Assembly: GCA_013361525.1 (NCBI GenBank) | Contig: JABFXY010000056.1 | Span: forward strand, 1 to 64,000 | Direction: 5' to 3' | DNA: 64,000 nt | Source of the DNA: Polyangiaceae bacterium | GTDB taxonomy: Bacteria > Myxococcota_A > Polyangia > Polyangiales > Polyangiaceae | Shown here: positions 1 through 7,529 of the stretch, in pieces | Layout: each line of letters opens with the position of its first letter | Numbering within the stretch: position 1 is the first letter of the stretch | Notes under the pieces: generated by a model | The model's input: only the letters and a program-made list of their open reading frames with translations | Databases searched by the model: none | What the model was told of the DNA's origin: nothing | Translations under genes and position numbers: made by a program

Positions 1-1224
1 GGCGCTCGCGGTCGCGCTCGGCTCGGCGGTCAGCTGCGCCGCCGCCGGCGGCGTCGCGCCGCCGAGGAGCTTCTCCGCCCCCGGGCCGCGCACGTCGGCG
101 TAATGCGCCTCTTTGCCGCGGATCTGCGAGACGACGATGGGCTTCTGCGCGTTGCGATCCGGGCCGATGGTGATGACGCCCGAGGCGCCGGGGAAATCCT
201 TCGTCTCGGCGATCGCGTCCCGGATGCCCTTCGGCGTGTCTTCCTTCGCGCGCTTGATCGCATCCGCGAGGACGCCCGCTGCGTCGTAGCCCATGGCCGC
301 GAGGCTCGACGGCTTGCGCTTGAACTTCGCCTCGTAGGCAGCGACGAACTTCTTGGAAGGCTCCCACGGCAGATCCGGCGCGTGGTGATCGGTGAAGTAC
401 GCGCCCTCGAGCTCGTCGAGGAGGGCTTGCTCGCCGCTCCACCCGTCGGAGCCGAGCCACATGTTGCCCGTGATGCCCTCTTCCTTCGCGTGGCGGCCGA
501 GCTGGACCATCTGCTTATAGTAGATGGGTGCGTAGATCATCTCGGCGCCGGAGGCCTTCAGCTCTTTGGCGAAGGTCGTGAAGTTCATCTCGTTCTGGGT
601 GAACTTGGCTTCGCCGACGATCTCGCCGCCGAGCTCTTTGACGGCCTTGCGGAACTCACCGGCGAGACCGTTCGAGTACAGGTCGTCCTCGGCGAAGGCG
701 ATGCCGATCTTCTTCTTGCCGAGCGTCTTCACGCAGAACTCGGCGCCCATTTTTCCTTGGAACTCGTCGACGAAGCAGACGCGGAACGCGAAGTCTTTGC
801 CCTCGGTCACGACCTTGTTGGTCGACGAGGGCGAGATCATCGGGATGCCCTTCTTCGATGCGATGACCGCGGCGGGCTCGGAGCGGGACGAGGCGACCTC
901 ACCGAGGAGCGCGACGACCTTGTCGCGATCGATGAGCTGCTGGACCTTGTTCGTGACCTCGGAGACCTGGCCCTTGTTGTCCTCGAACAGGACCTTGATC
1001 TTCTTGCCTTTGACGCCGCCTGCCGCGTTGATCTCCTCGACCGCGAGCTCGATGCCGTCCTTGGTGTCCGCGCCGAACTTCGCCTCGCCGCCGGTGAGGC
1101 TCAGATAGGAGCCGACGACCCATTCGGTCGCGCTACCGCCGCCGCCGCAGCCCGCGTTGAAGCCGAAGAACCCAACCGCGCCGAGGCCGGCTGCGCCGCC
1201 GATGAACTGTCGTCGTCCGAGCAT
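1..1224 (-). CDS. Branched-chain amino-acid-type ABC transporter substrate-binding lipoprotein (LivK-like), partial
   Basis: The frame runs from an ATG at 1224 off the left window edge, so the C-terminus is missing (408 codons seen). The N-terminus has a twin-arginine-like motif (GRRQFIGG) followed by a hydrophobic stretch and a cysteine (FNAGC), which suggests a Tat-exported lipoprotein. The body is a type-1 periplasmic binding fold: GSYLSLTGGEAKFG and DGIELAVEEINAAGG near the start, then SPSSTNKVVTEGKDFAFR and the MGYDAAGVLADAI region. This is the LivK/Peripla_BP_6 family, which captures branched-chain amino acids or related small ligands outside the inner membrane for an ABC importer. No permease or ATPase genes are in view; they could lie beyond the edge. 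The visible end turns into an Ala/Pro/Thr-rich stretch. It lies 54 nt downstream of tlyA on the same strand and may be the last gene of that operon. The ligand cannot be told from sequence. Confidence 0.88.
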   Translation of the reverse strand, partial: MLGRRQFIGGAAGLGAVGFFGFNAGCGGGGSATEWVVGSYLSLTGGEAKFGADTKDGIELAVEEINAAGGVKGKKIKVLFEDNKGQVSEVTNKVQQLIDRDKVVALLGEVASSRSEPAAVIASKKGIPMISPSSTNKVVTEGKDFAFRVCFVDEFQGKMGAEFCVKTLGKKKIGIAFAEDDLYSNGLAGEFRKAVKELGGEIVGEAKFTQNEMNFTTFAKELKASGAEMIYAPIYYKQMVQLGRHAKEEGITGNMWLGSDGWSGEQALLDELEGAYFTDHHAPDLPWEPSKKFVAAYEAKFKRKPSSLAAMGYDAAGVLADAIKRAKEDTPKGIRDAIAETKDFPGASGVITIGPDRNAQKPIVVSQIRGKEAHYADVRGPGAEKLLGGATPPAAAQLTAEPSATASA

Positions 1225-1278
1225 GTCTGACTCCCCTCGTGACAGAGGAGACTCGTATACAACCCCTTTTCCCGCACG

Positions 1279-2073
1279 TCAGCCGTCTTTGCTCGGGCGA
1301 TCCGGCGCGAACGCGAGGACGAAGCGCTCGCGGTTGCCTTTGGGGCCGAGGACCTCGCTGTCGACCTCCCGCGCGATCGTCAGGTTGTGCGCGACGATGG
1401 CGCCCCGCGCCGTGGCGATGGCCTCCTGCCTTTCGGCCTCGTCGCGGATGACACCTCGGCCTCGGCGGACGGCATCCCGCCCGGCCTCGAACTGCGGCTT
1501 CACGAGCGCGAGGAGGCGACCGCCGGGCCGTATGATCCGCGCGATGGCAGGCATCAGCTTGTCGAGGCCGATGAACGAGGCGTCGACGACGACCAGATCG
1601 ATCGGCTCCGCGAAGTCCGCGGCGCCGAGGTCTCTCGCGTTCGTTCGTTCGCGGCATTCGACCCTCGGATCGGCGCGCAGCCTCGCGTCGAGCTGACCCC
1701 AGCCGACGTCGACCGCAACGACCTTCGCCGCGCCGCGCTGGAGCAGGCAATCCGTGAAGCCGCCGGTCGAGGCTCCGACGTCCACGGCGACGATGCCCTC
1801 GATCGGCCCTGCGTCGGAACCGAGCGCTTCGAGCGCGCGGTCGAGCTTCTCACCGCCTCGCGAGACGAACCGGCGCCTGGCGACGACGCGCAACGCCGTA
1901 TCGGACGGGACGAGCTGCCCCGGCTTGTCGATTCGCTCGGTGCCCGCGAACACCTCACCCGCGAGGATCATCGACTGCGCTTTTGCCCGCGACTCTGCGA
2001 GCTGCTGCGCGCAAAGAAGGACGTCGGCGCGCTCGCGCCGCGGCTTGTCGACCGACGCGGAAGGCTTCGTCAT
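1279..2073 (-). CDS. tlyA: TlyA family rRNA (cytidine-2'-O)-methyltransferase
   Basis: The 264-residue product has an N-terminal S4 RNA-binding domain (about residues 8-65, RADVLLCAQQLAESRAKAQ) and an FtsJ-type Rossmann methyltransferase domain. The SAM-binding loop reads VDVGASTGGFTDCLL and is followed by VVAVDVGWGQLD and VVVDASFIGLDK. This order and length match TlyA/hemolysin A proteins, which 2'-O-methylate cytidines in 16S and/or 23S rRNA and affect capreomycin sensitivity in mycobacteria. The ATG at 2073 overlaps the stop of the upstream binding-protein gene as ATGA, implying translational coupling. A much longer frame runs upstream to 2757, but it only shadows the neighbour, and the S4 domain begins right after this ATG. 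Whether one or both rRNAs are targets is not visible. Confidence 0.93.
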   Translation of the reverse strand: MTKPSASVDKPRRERADVLLCAQQLAESRAKAQSMILAGEVFAGTERIDKPGQLVPSDTALRVVARRRFVSRGGEKLDRALEALGSDAGPIEGIVAVDVGASTGGFTDCLLQRGAAKVVAVDVGWGQLDARLRADPRVECRERTNARDLGAADFAEPIDLVVVDASFIGLDKLMPAIARIIRPGGRLLALVKPQFEAGRDAVRRGRGVIRDEAERQEAIATARGAIVAHNLTIAREVDSEVLGPKGNRERFVLAFAPDRPSKDG

Positions 2074-2933
2074 GGCGATGCGAAGCGCTCGGGATAGAGG
2101 AGGCGCGCGACCGTCTCGACACCTTCGCCGATGCGAGGCCCCGGGCGGATCGCCGATGTCCCTTCGAGACGGCGGAGCTTTCCGGATTTGGCGGCGCGCA
2201 GCGCGGAGAGGCCGGGGATGGTCGCGACCAGCACCTCCGGGCCCTCCGGATACGCGCCTGCGGAGCCGTCGATGACGAGATCCGGATCGAGCGTGATGAG
2301 CCCCTCGACGCTGAGCTTCGGGTATTGCCCGCCGCTTTTGACGAGGTTTTCCCCGCCCGCGAGAGCAATGACCTCGTCGGGGAAGCTGCCCGGCCCGGCC
2401 GCGACGAGCGGCTTCCAGTCGAACAACATGACGGTTCGGACACGCGTCTCGCTCTCGGTGAGGCGCTTCACCGCTTCGATCTTGCCGGTGATCGCGCGCG
2501 TCACCTCGAGCGCCCGGTCGCGACGATCGAGGAGCGCGCCGAGCTCTTCGATCGCCTTCGACACGTCGGAGACGCGATCGATCGGCGGGAAAAACGTGCG
2601 GATCCCCGCCTGTTCGATCGGCGCGATGGATCCGGGCCACGACGGGCCTCGCTCGCCACAGACGAGGTCGGGCCTCAGCGCGAGGATGCGCTCGAGGTTC
2701 GGGTTCGAGAACCCGCCGATGACCTCGATCTTCTGCGCCTCGGGCGGGTAGTCGCAAAACGAGGAGCGACCGACGAGCGAATCACCGCGACCGACCGCAA
2801 AAACCATCTCCGTCGTGCTCGGAGAGGTGCTGACGATGCGCTCGATCGGACCCTTCGATCCGCCGGCGTCTTTGCACGCCGCGAGCGCGGCGAGGCCCGA
2901 GAGGAGCGCTCGCCGCGTTGTCTTCTCCGGCAT
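2070..2933 (-). CDS. BtuF/FepB-type ABC transporter substrate-binding lipoprotein
   Basis: A 287-residue protein with a short signal ending in a lipobox (LSGLAALAAC) and then a type-3 (helical backbone) periplasmic binding fold. Recognisable elements are IVSTSPSTTEMVFAVG, DYPPEAQKIEVIGG, NLERILALRPDLV and the C-terminal IPGLSALRAAKSGKL. These belong to the family that binds vitamin B12, haem or ferric siderophores and delivers them to a BtuCD/FecCD-type importer. The DYPPEA motif is common in cobalamin-binding BtuF, so B12 or a corrinoid is my favoured ligand, by inference only. No permease or ATPase is next to it. The ATG at 2933 overlaps the TGA of the upstream protease gene (TGATG), and its own stop overlaps tlyA, so all three genes appear cotranslated. 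An upstream extension to 2990 is possible but would precede the signal peptide. Confidence 0.85.
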   Translation of the reverse strand: MPEKTTRRALLSGLAALAACKDAGGSKGPIERIVSTSPSTTEMVFAVGRGDSLVGRSSFCDYPPEAQKIEVIGGFSNPNLERILALRPDLVCGERGPSWPGSIAPIEQAGIRTFFPPIDRVSDVSKAIEELGALLDRRDRALEVTRAITGKIEAVKRLTESETRVRTVMLFDWKPLVAAGPGSFPDEVIALAGGENLVKSGGQYPKLSVEGLITLDPDLVIDGSAGAYPEGPEVLVATIPGLSALRAAKSGKLRRLEGTSAIRPGPRIGEGVETVARLLYPERFASP

Positions 2934-4180
2934 CAGCGACGTCGACGTCGAGCGGCGAGGAACGCGAGCGCGCCGACGCCGACGAACCACGGCACCGGAT
3001 TGGTCGGATCCGCGCCCGCGTTGGAGACGCTGCAGCCGTCGTCCTCGTCGCCGCCGTCGCTGCTGCCGTCTCCGTCGCTGCTTCCGTCGTCATCCGACGG
3101 AGGCTCGGGGATCGGCGTGCAGACGTTCGTGCCCTCCTGCACCTCTTCGCACTGGTACCCGTCGGGGCAAGGCGCGTTGTCGCCGCAGTAGCGGGTGCAC
3201 TCGTCGTTCCAGCAGATGCTGCAGCCGTTGTCCTGGCAGTTGCCGCCGATCGGCGCGTTGTACTCGGGATCGGTCGGGAAGCCGTCGACCCAGGGAGCCG
3301 GCTCGTACCCGCCGACCTCGGCCGCGTGTTTCGCCGTCTCTTTGATCCAATCGCCCCACTGGTGGACCGAGCCGTAGATCGGGCTCGAGCAATCCGGGCC
3401 ACCGCGGGACGTCACGCCGACCACGCGGCCTTGCAGATCGATCGCCGGACCGCCCGAATCGCCGGAGCAAATCCCGGTGTCGCCGACCCACTCTTCGACC
3501 TTCACGTACGCCTCGACGCCGGTGCAATCGTCCTCGGCGCAGTAGACGTTGAGGTCGTCGCGGCGGCGACGGACGCCCGACGAGTTGTAGTTGCCATCGC
3601 TCGTCTGGCCGTAGCCGACCGCGAAGTAGCCCTCGTTCTTGTCGAGCTTCGAGTCGACGCGCGGAATGAGCGGCTTCGCCTCGGAGTCCGGGATCGGCGT
3701 CTTCAGGATCAGGATCGCCTGATCGGTGCCGCAGAGATGATTGTCCCCCGGCGTCGTGACGACCTCAGCGACGTCGTAGAAGTCGCTGTAGTTGCCGTTG
3801 AACATGTTGGTGAGCGTGGTGACGCCGAAGCCGCTCGTGCTCCAGGGATTGCCCGACGTGGTCTGTGAGCAGATCACGCCGCCGCCGTCGGCCTCGTTGT
3901 AGATCGGCCCGACACAGTGCCGCGCGGTGAGCACCATGTTCGGCGCGAGCAGCGAGCCCGTGCAGATGGCGCCTTGGTCGAAATGCACGACGCCTACGAC
4001 GTTCTTGTCGTTCTCGTCGGTGTAGCCGCCCGAGATCGCCTCTTCCGATTCGGCGGTCTGTTCGGGGGCGAGAGGTGTGCCGGACTCGTCCGGCTCACCA
4101 CACGCGGCTGCAAACCCGCCTAGCGCGAGCGTGACCCCCCAAAACACAAACGACCGGGCGGAGCGGCGACGAAGCGACAT
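2933..4180 (-). CDS. Secreted trypsin-like serine protease with MYXO-CTERM-type anchor
   Basis: A 415-residue S1-family protease. The lipoprotein-like signal ends at Cys27 (GGFAAAC), followed by a short propeptide and an activation-type ISGG at 49-52. The catalytic triad is readable: His88 in TARHC, Asp153 in GTDQAILIL and Ser242 in GDSGGP. After the protease domain comes a Cys-rich region, a Ser/Asp/Gly-rich linker, and a C-terminal GCSV, hydrophobic helix and RRRRR. That ending is the MYXO-CTERM sorting arrangement known from myxobacteria, where a sortase-like enzyme trims the tail for surface display. The ATG at 4180 has a Shine-Dalgarno GGAGG 7 nt upstream and was preferred to the longer frame from 4219. 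It heads the operon running into the binding-protein gene and tlyA, and is divergent from comEC. Substrate specificity is unknown; a predatory or degradative role is plausible. Confidence 0.93.
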   Translation of the reverse strand: MSLRRRSARSFVFWGVTLALGGFAAACGEPDESGTPLAPEQTAESEEAISGGYTDENDKNVVGVVHFDQGAICTGSLLAPNMVLTARHCVGPIYNEADGGGVICSQTTSGNPWSTSGFGVTTLTNMFNGNYSDFYDVAEVVTTPGDNHLCGTDQAILILKTPIPDSEAKPLIPRVDSKLDKNEGYFAVGYGQTSDGNYNSSGVRRRRDDLNVYCAEDDCTGVEAYVKVEEWVGDTGICSGDSGGPAIDLQGRVVGVTSRGGPDCSSPIYGSVHQWGDWIKETAKHAAEVGGYEPAPWVDGFPTDPEYNAPIGGNCQDNGCSICWNDECTRYCGDNAPCPDGYQCEEVQEGTNVCTPIPEPPSDDDGSSDGDGSSDGGDEDDGCSVSNAGADPTNPVPWFVGVGALAFLAARRRRR

Positions 4181-4445
4181 CCAAGGACCTCCAAGTCGGC
4201 GGACCGAGACAGGGCTCAAACTCTATCAGAGATGCTCTTGGATTTGACCGTCCGTCAGCGAACGAACGACGCTTCGGTGACGGACGCGAGCGCGCGGTTC
4301 GCAGCTGAATGTTCAGTTCCTTACGCTGGCGAGCACCCGGCATCCGCCGGCGGCCGCCGGTCGTTCACACGGCGCACGCGGGGAAAACCGGGATTGTCGC
4401 GGCGGAACAGCCGTTGCGTGGCGTTCGGCCCCGAGAGGTGCCCTC

Positions 4446-6866
4446 ATGAGCGGCCGCGATCGTCTCCTTCTGCTTGCCCTCACCGCTTATGTCGCGGGTG
4501 GGTTCGTTCTCGCGCCGGTCGCGTGTGGGCTCGGGGTCGGCGTCGGGCTGCTCATCCTGCGCGTCTTTCGGGTGGTGTCCGCGCGCGGAGCGGCAGCGCT
4601 GCTGTTCGTGTTCGCCGGGTGTGCGGTGCGCGGCCTCGTCGCAGAGCAGGAAGCGCTCGCGCGGTACGAGTCCGCACGCCGTCTCGCTTCGCCGCCCGCA
4701 GGCTGCGTCGTCGAGGGCATCGTCGTCACCTCTCCGCAGGCCCGTGCGGACATCGAGCGCTTCACCCTCGAAGCGACGGGTGGAACCTGCAGGATCGAAG
4801 CGCGAAACGAAGGAAACGAAGCATCCGAGTCGGCTGTGGCGGCCGGCACACGCATCGACGTCCGCACGGAGGTGCGCGGCCTGACCCGCGGAGCGCGCGT
4901 CCACATCGAAGGAAAGATCGCCCCGATCTACCTCTTCGAGAACCCCGGGCTGATGCCGGCGTGGGTCCGCATCGGCCGAACCGGCACCGCGCTCAGCGGA
5001 CGCGCCGAGTCGCTCGAGGTCTTGTCGACCGAGACCTCGATCGCCGCGTTCGTCGATCGAGCGCGCGCACGCGTTCGAGACCGTATCCGCGCGACGTATC
5101 ACCCCGAAGCCGAGTCGCTCGGACGGGCGCTCGTCCTCGGTGAGACCGACCTCGATCAAGACGTGAACGACGCATTCCGCGTCACGGGTCTCTCGCACAT
5201 CCTCGCGGTGTCCGGGACTCATCTCGTCGTCACCGTGCTCGCGCTCACGGGTGCGCTACGTGCGCTGCTGTTGCGCTGGTCGACGCTGGCCCAGCGCATC
5301 GACACCGGCCGACTCGCAGCGCTCGCGTCGATCCCGATCGCGTGGCTGTACTCGGACTTCGCGGGTGGCAGCGGGTCGGTCGTCCGCGCGGCGGCGATGT
5401 TGACGGCGATCCTCTCGGCGCAAGCGCTCGAGCGCCGCCCTTGCTCTTCACGAAGCCTCGCCGCCGCGATCGGCCTCGGTGTCGTGCTCGATCCCGTCGT
5501 CATCGCCGATGTCTCGTTCACGTTGTCGACCGCCGCCACCGCCGGGCTCCTCGTCCTGTCGCGCCCGCTCGCCGCGCTCTTCGGCGCGCGCGAGCCGAAG
5601 GAAGAAGAGGCTTTTGGTTTGCTTCGTCGCATCTGGAATGGGTGCGTCTCCGCGCTCGCCGCCACGTTGGGCGCGACCATCGCGTGCGCGCCGATGACCG
5701 CCATTCTCTCGCCCGCGCTGCCGCTCGCGGGCCTCTTCGCAAACCTCGTCGCGGCTCCTCTCGGCGAAGCGTTCGCGCTGCCGTTCGCCGTCGTGCACGC
5801 GATGCTCTCGCCGATTCCTGCGCTCGAACAAGGAGCCGCACACGCAGCCTCCGGCGCGCTCCGAGCGGTCCTCGTCGTCGCCAAGCTCGCGCGTGAGACC
5901 GGCGCGACGCTCACGGTTCCCCCACCGACCGCGTATCACCTCGTCGTCGTCGGCATCGGCGCGACCTGGATGGGATGTGCGCGCGGAACCAGCCGCTACA
6001 CGTCGATCCTTGCGATCCTCGTCGCGCTGGGCACCGTCGAGCTCGGCGTGCGCAGCGCATCACGCCGGAACGGGGTCCTCTCGGTCACCGCGCTCGACGT
6101 CGGCCAAGGCGACGCCATCCTCGTCGACCTTCCGGACGGCGGTGAGATGCTGGTCGACGGCGGCGGCTTCCCTGGTCAGCCCCTCGACCTCGGCGAGCGC
6201 GTCATCGCGCCTGTCTTGCGTGCGCGGCGTCGAGATCGGCTCGATCTGGTGGTGCTCTCGCATCCACACCCCGACCATTACCTAGGCCTGCCGACGACGC
6301 TCCGGCGCGTCGAATCTGTCGGAGAGCTCTGGCACAACGGTTACGACACCGACGACACGCGAGGCCGCGCCGTTCGCGAAATCATCGAGATCGCTCGGTC
6401 GAAGGGTGCGGTGATTCGCGGGCCGGACGAGCTCTGCGACGGTCCTCGCACGGTCGGTGGCGCGACCATCGAGGTGCTGGCGCCGTGTCCCGAGCTCGAT
6501 CCGGAGCTATCGGTGAATGACGGGTCCGTTGTTCTGAAGATCACGCATGGCAACCGCTCCGCGCTTTTGCTGGGCGACGCGGAAGAAGAGCTCGAGCGAC
6601 GACTGCTCGATAGCGATCCGAGCGTGCTCGACGCTGACCTGATGAAAGTCGGGCATCACGGCAGCCGGACCTCGACGACGCCGGAGCTGCTCGAGGCTGT
6701 GTCACCCTCCCACGCGGTCATTTCCTGTGGAGTGCGCAATACGTTCGGGCATCCGCACGCGCCGACGTTGGAGAAGCTCGGCGCGGCCGGGGTACCGATC
6801 GCGAGGACGGACGTCGGCGGTGCTTGGACTTGGTCGACGGACGGGGATGGGATTTGGGTTCGCTGA
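4446..6866 (+). CDS. comEC: ComEC/Rec2-type DNA internalisation channel protein
   Basis: An 806-residue polytopic membrane protein with the full ComEC layout. N-terminal membrane helices and a DUF4131-like periplasmic domain come first (about 1-190). The Competence domain follows, with ETDLDQDVNDAFRVTGLSHILAVSGTHL and further membrane segments (about 200-510). A C-terminal metallo-beta-lactamase domain starts at ALDVGQGDAILVDLP (about 548), with the metal motif SHPHPDHYLGL near 604 and GHHGSRTSTTPELL near the end. ComEC carries single-stranded DNA across the inner membrane during transformation, and the C-terminal domain is thought to process the incoming strand. It is a single gene divergent from the protease operon; no comEA is seen. 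Its length is normal for the family and no frame damage is visible. Confidence 0.95.
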   Translation: MSGRDRLLLLALTAYVAGGFVLAPVACGLGVGVGLLILRVFRVVSARGAAALLFVFAGCAVRGLVAEQEALARYESARRLASPPAGCVVEGIVVTSPQARADIERFTLEATGGTCRIEARNEGNEASESAVAAGTRIDVRTEVRGLTRGARVHIEGKIAPIYLFENPGLMPAWVRIGRTGTALSGRAESLEVLSTETSIAAFVDRARARVRDRIRATYHPEAESLGRALVLGETDLDQDVNDAFRVTGLSHILAVSGTHLVVTVLALTGALRALLLRWSTLAQRIDTGRLAALASIPIAWLYSDFAGGSGSVVRAAAMLTAILSAQALERRPCSSRSLAAAIGLGVVLDPVVIADVSFTLSTAATAGLLVLSRPLAALFGAREPKEEEAFGLLRRIWNGCVSALAATLGATIACAPMTAILSPALPLAGLFANLVAAPLGEAFALPFAVVHAMLSPIPALEQGAAHAASGALRAVLVVAKLARETGATLTVPPPTAYHLVVVGIGATWMGCARGTSRYTSILAILVALGTVELGVRSASRRNGVLSVTALDVGQGDAILVDLPDGGEMLVDGGGFPGQPLDLGERVIAPVLRARRRDRLDLVVLSHPHPDHYLGLPTTLRRVESVGELWHNGYDTDDTRGRAVREIIEIARSKGAVIRGPDELCDGPRTVGGATIEVLAPCPELDPELSVNDGSVVLKITHGNRSALLLGDAEEELERRLLDSDPSVLDADLMKVGHHGSRTSTTPELLEAVSPSHAVISCGVRNTFGHPHAPTLEKLGAAGVPIARTDVGGAWTWSTDGDGIWVR

Positions 6867-7174
6867 GCCGCAGCGGGAATAGCTCGGGTTTGCCGCCGGT
6901 CCGTTCGTCGATGCGCTTCGATCCTTCACGAGTGGGGAACACCGGCCATGTCGTCGATGCGATCCCGCTCGCGCTGGTGATTTCGGCGCGGTACGGGAGC
7001 TCGGTGGAGGCAGCGGTTCAAGCCGCGGTGGACCTGGGCGGCGATACGGACACGGTCGCGGCGTTGGCGGCCCAGGTTGTCGGCGCTGGGGGAGCGGTCG
7101 TCTCCATTGACCTCGTTCGGCAGCTTCCGGCGGCGGTGGTCGAGACGATCGACGCCTTTGCCCGTCTGGTGTGA
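6824..7174 (+). pseudogene. C-terminal remnant of an ADP-ribosylglycohydrolase
   Basis: The frame is open from 6824, inside the 3' end of comEC, but recognisable family sequence begins only near 6920. GNTGHVVDAIPLALV, AVDLGGDTDTVAALAAQVVGA and the terminal VETIDAFARL match the C-terminal signature of the DraG/ADPRH family; GGDTDT carries metal-binding aspartates. Family members are usually 250-350 residues, so about two thirds, including the N-terminal metal-binding part, is missing. I therefore read this as a decayed fragment, probably left by a deletion or rearrangement next to comEC, rather than a working gene. These enzymes remove ADP-ribose from arginine or other targets and are common in toxin and defence settings, which fits the KAP ATPase gene just downstream. 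Confidence 0.6.
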
Positions 7175-7204
7175 GTGGGGTTGTCCGACGGCTTGGCTGC
7201 GGGT

Positions 7205-7447
7205 TCACGCAAGCCCGAGCTTGGCATTGTGAGCCCAGCTTCCCATAGGGATATTCGACGGAATAATTCGAGTAGCCGAGTTACTGATTTGAACTTCATC
7301 GACACATAGTCTTGTAGCTGAGCCTTCCGATAGAACAGCTCGCCAACCTACGGTGATAGCCTTGCCACCCACGGAGGTGCCCTGACAGAACAGAGGGCTC
7401 ATCAACTCGCCAAGAACGCTCGGAAAAGAGCTGTGCTTCGGCTGCAT
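7205..7447 (-). CDS. Doubtful small ORF, no recognised family
   Basis: An 80-residue frame starting at an ATG at 7447 with AGAGG about 8 nt upstream; a GTG at 7504 would make it 99 residues. The product has no signal peptide, membrane segment or motif I know. Third-position GC is far lower than in neighbouring housekeeping genes, so it is either acquired DNA or not coding at all. It is divergent from the KAP ATPase gene and fills the otherwise empty 7175-7529 interval. I list it because nothing else explains this stretch, but the support is weak. Confidence 0.2.
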   Translation of the reverse strand: MQPKHSSFPSVLGELMSPLFCQGTSVGGKAITVGWRAVLSEGSATRLCVDEVQISNSATRIIPSNIPMGSWAHNAKLGLA

Positions 7448-7529
7448 CGCTCGTGCCTCTAGGTCCGTACGCCACGTCGAGGTACGTTCCTCCGTCTCGT
7501 GCACAGTCCTCGCGGGGGAGGCAAGCGAA

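Noticed and set aside
103..1230. Long plus-strand frame of 375 residues
   Set aside because: It is the complement of the LivK-like gene; its translation is Arg/Asp/Leu-rich without motif, while the minus frame has a complete signal peptide and binding-protein motifs.
2074..2757. N-terminal extension of tlyA to 2757
   Set aside because: It overlaps the BtuF-like gene in another frame; the S4 domain starts at the ATG at 2073.
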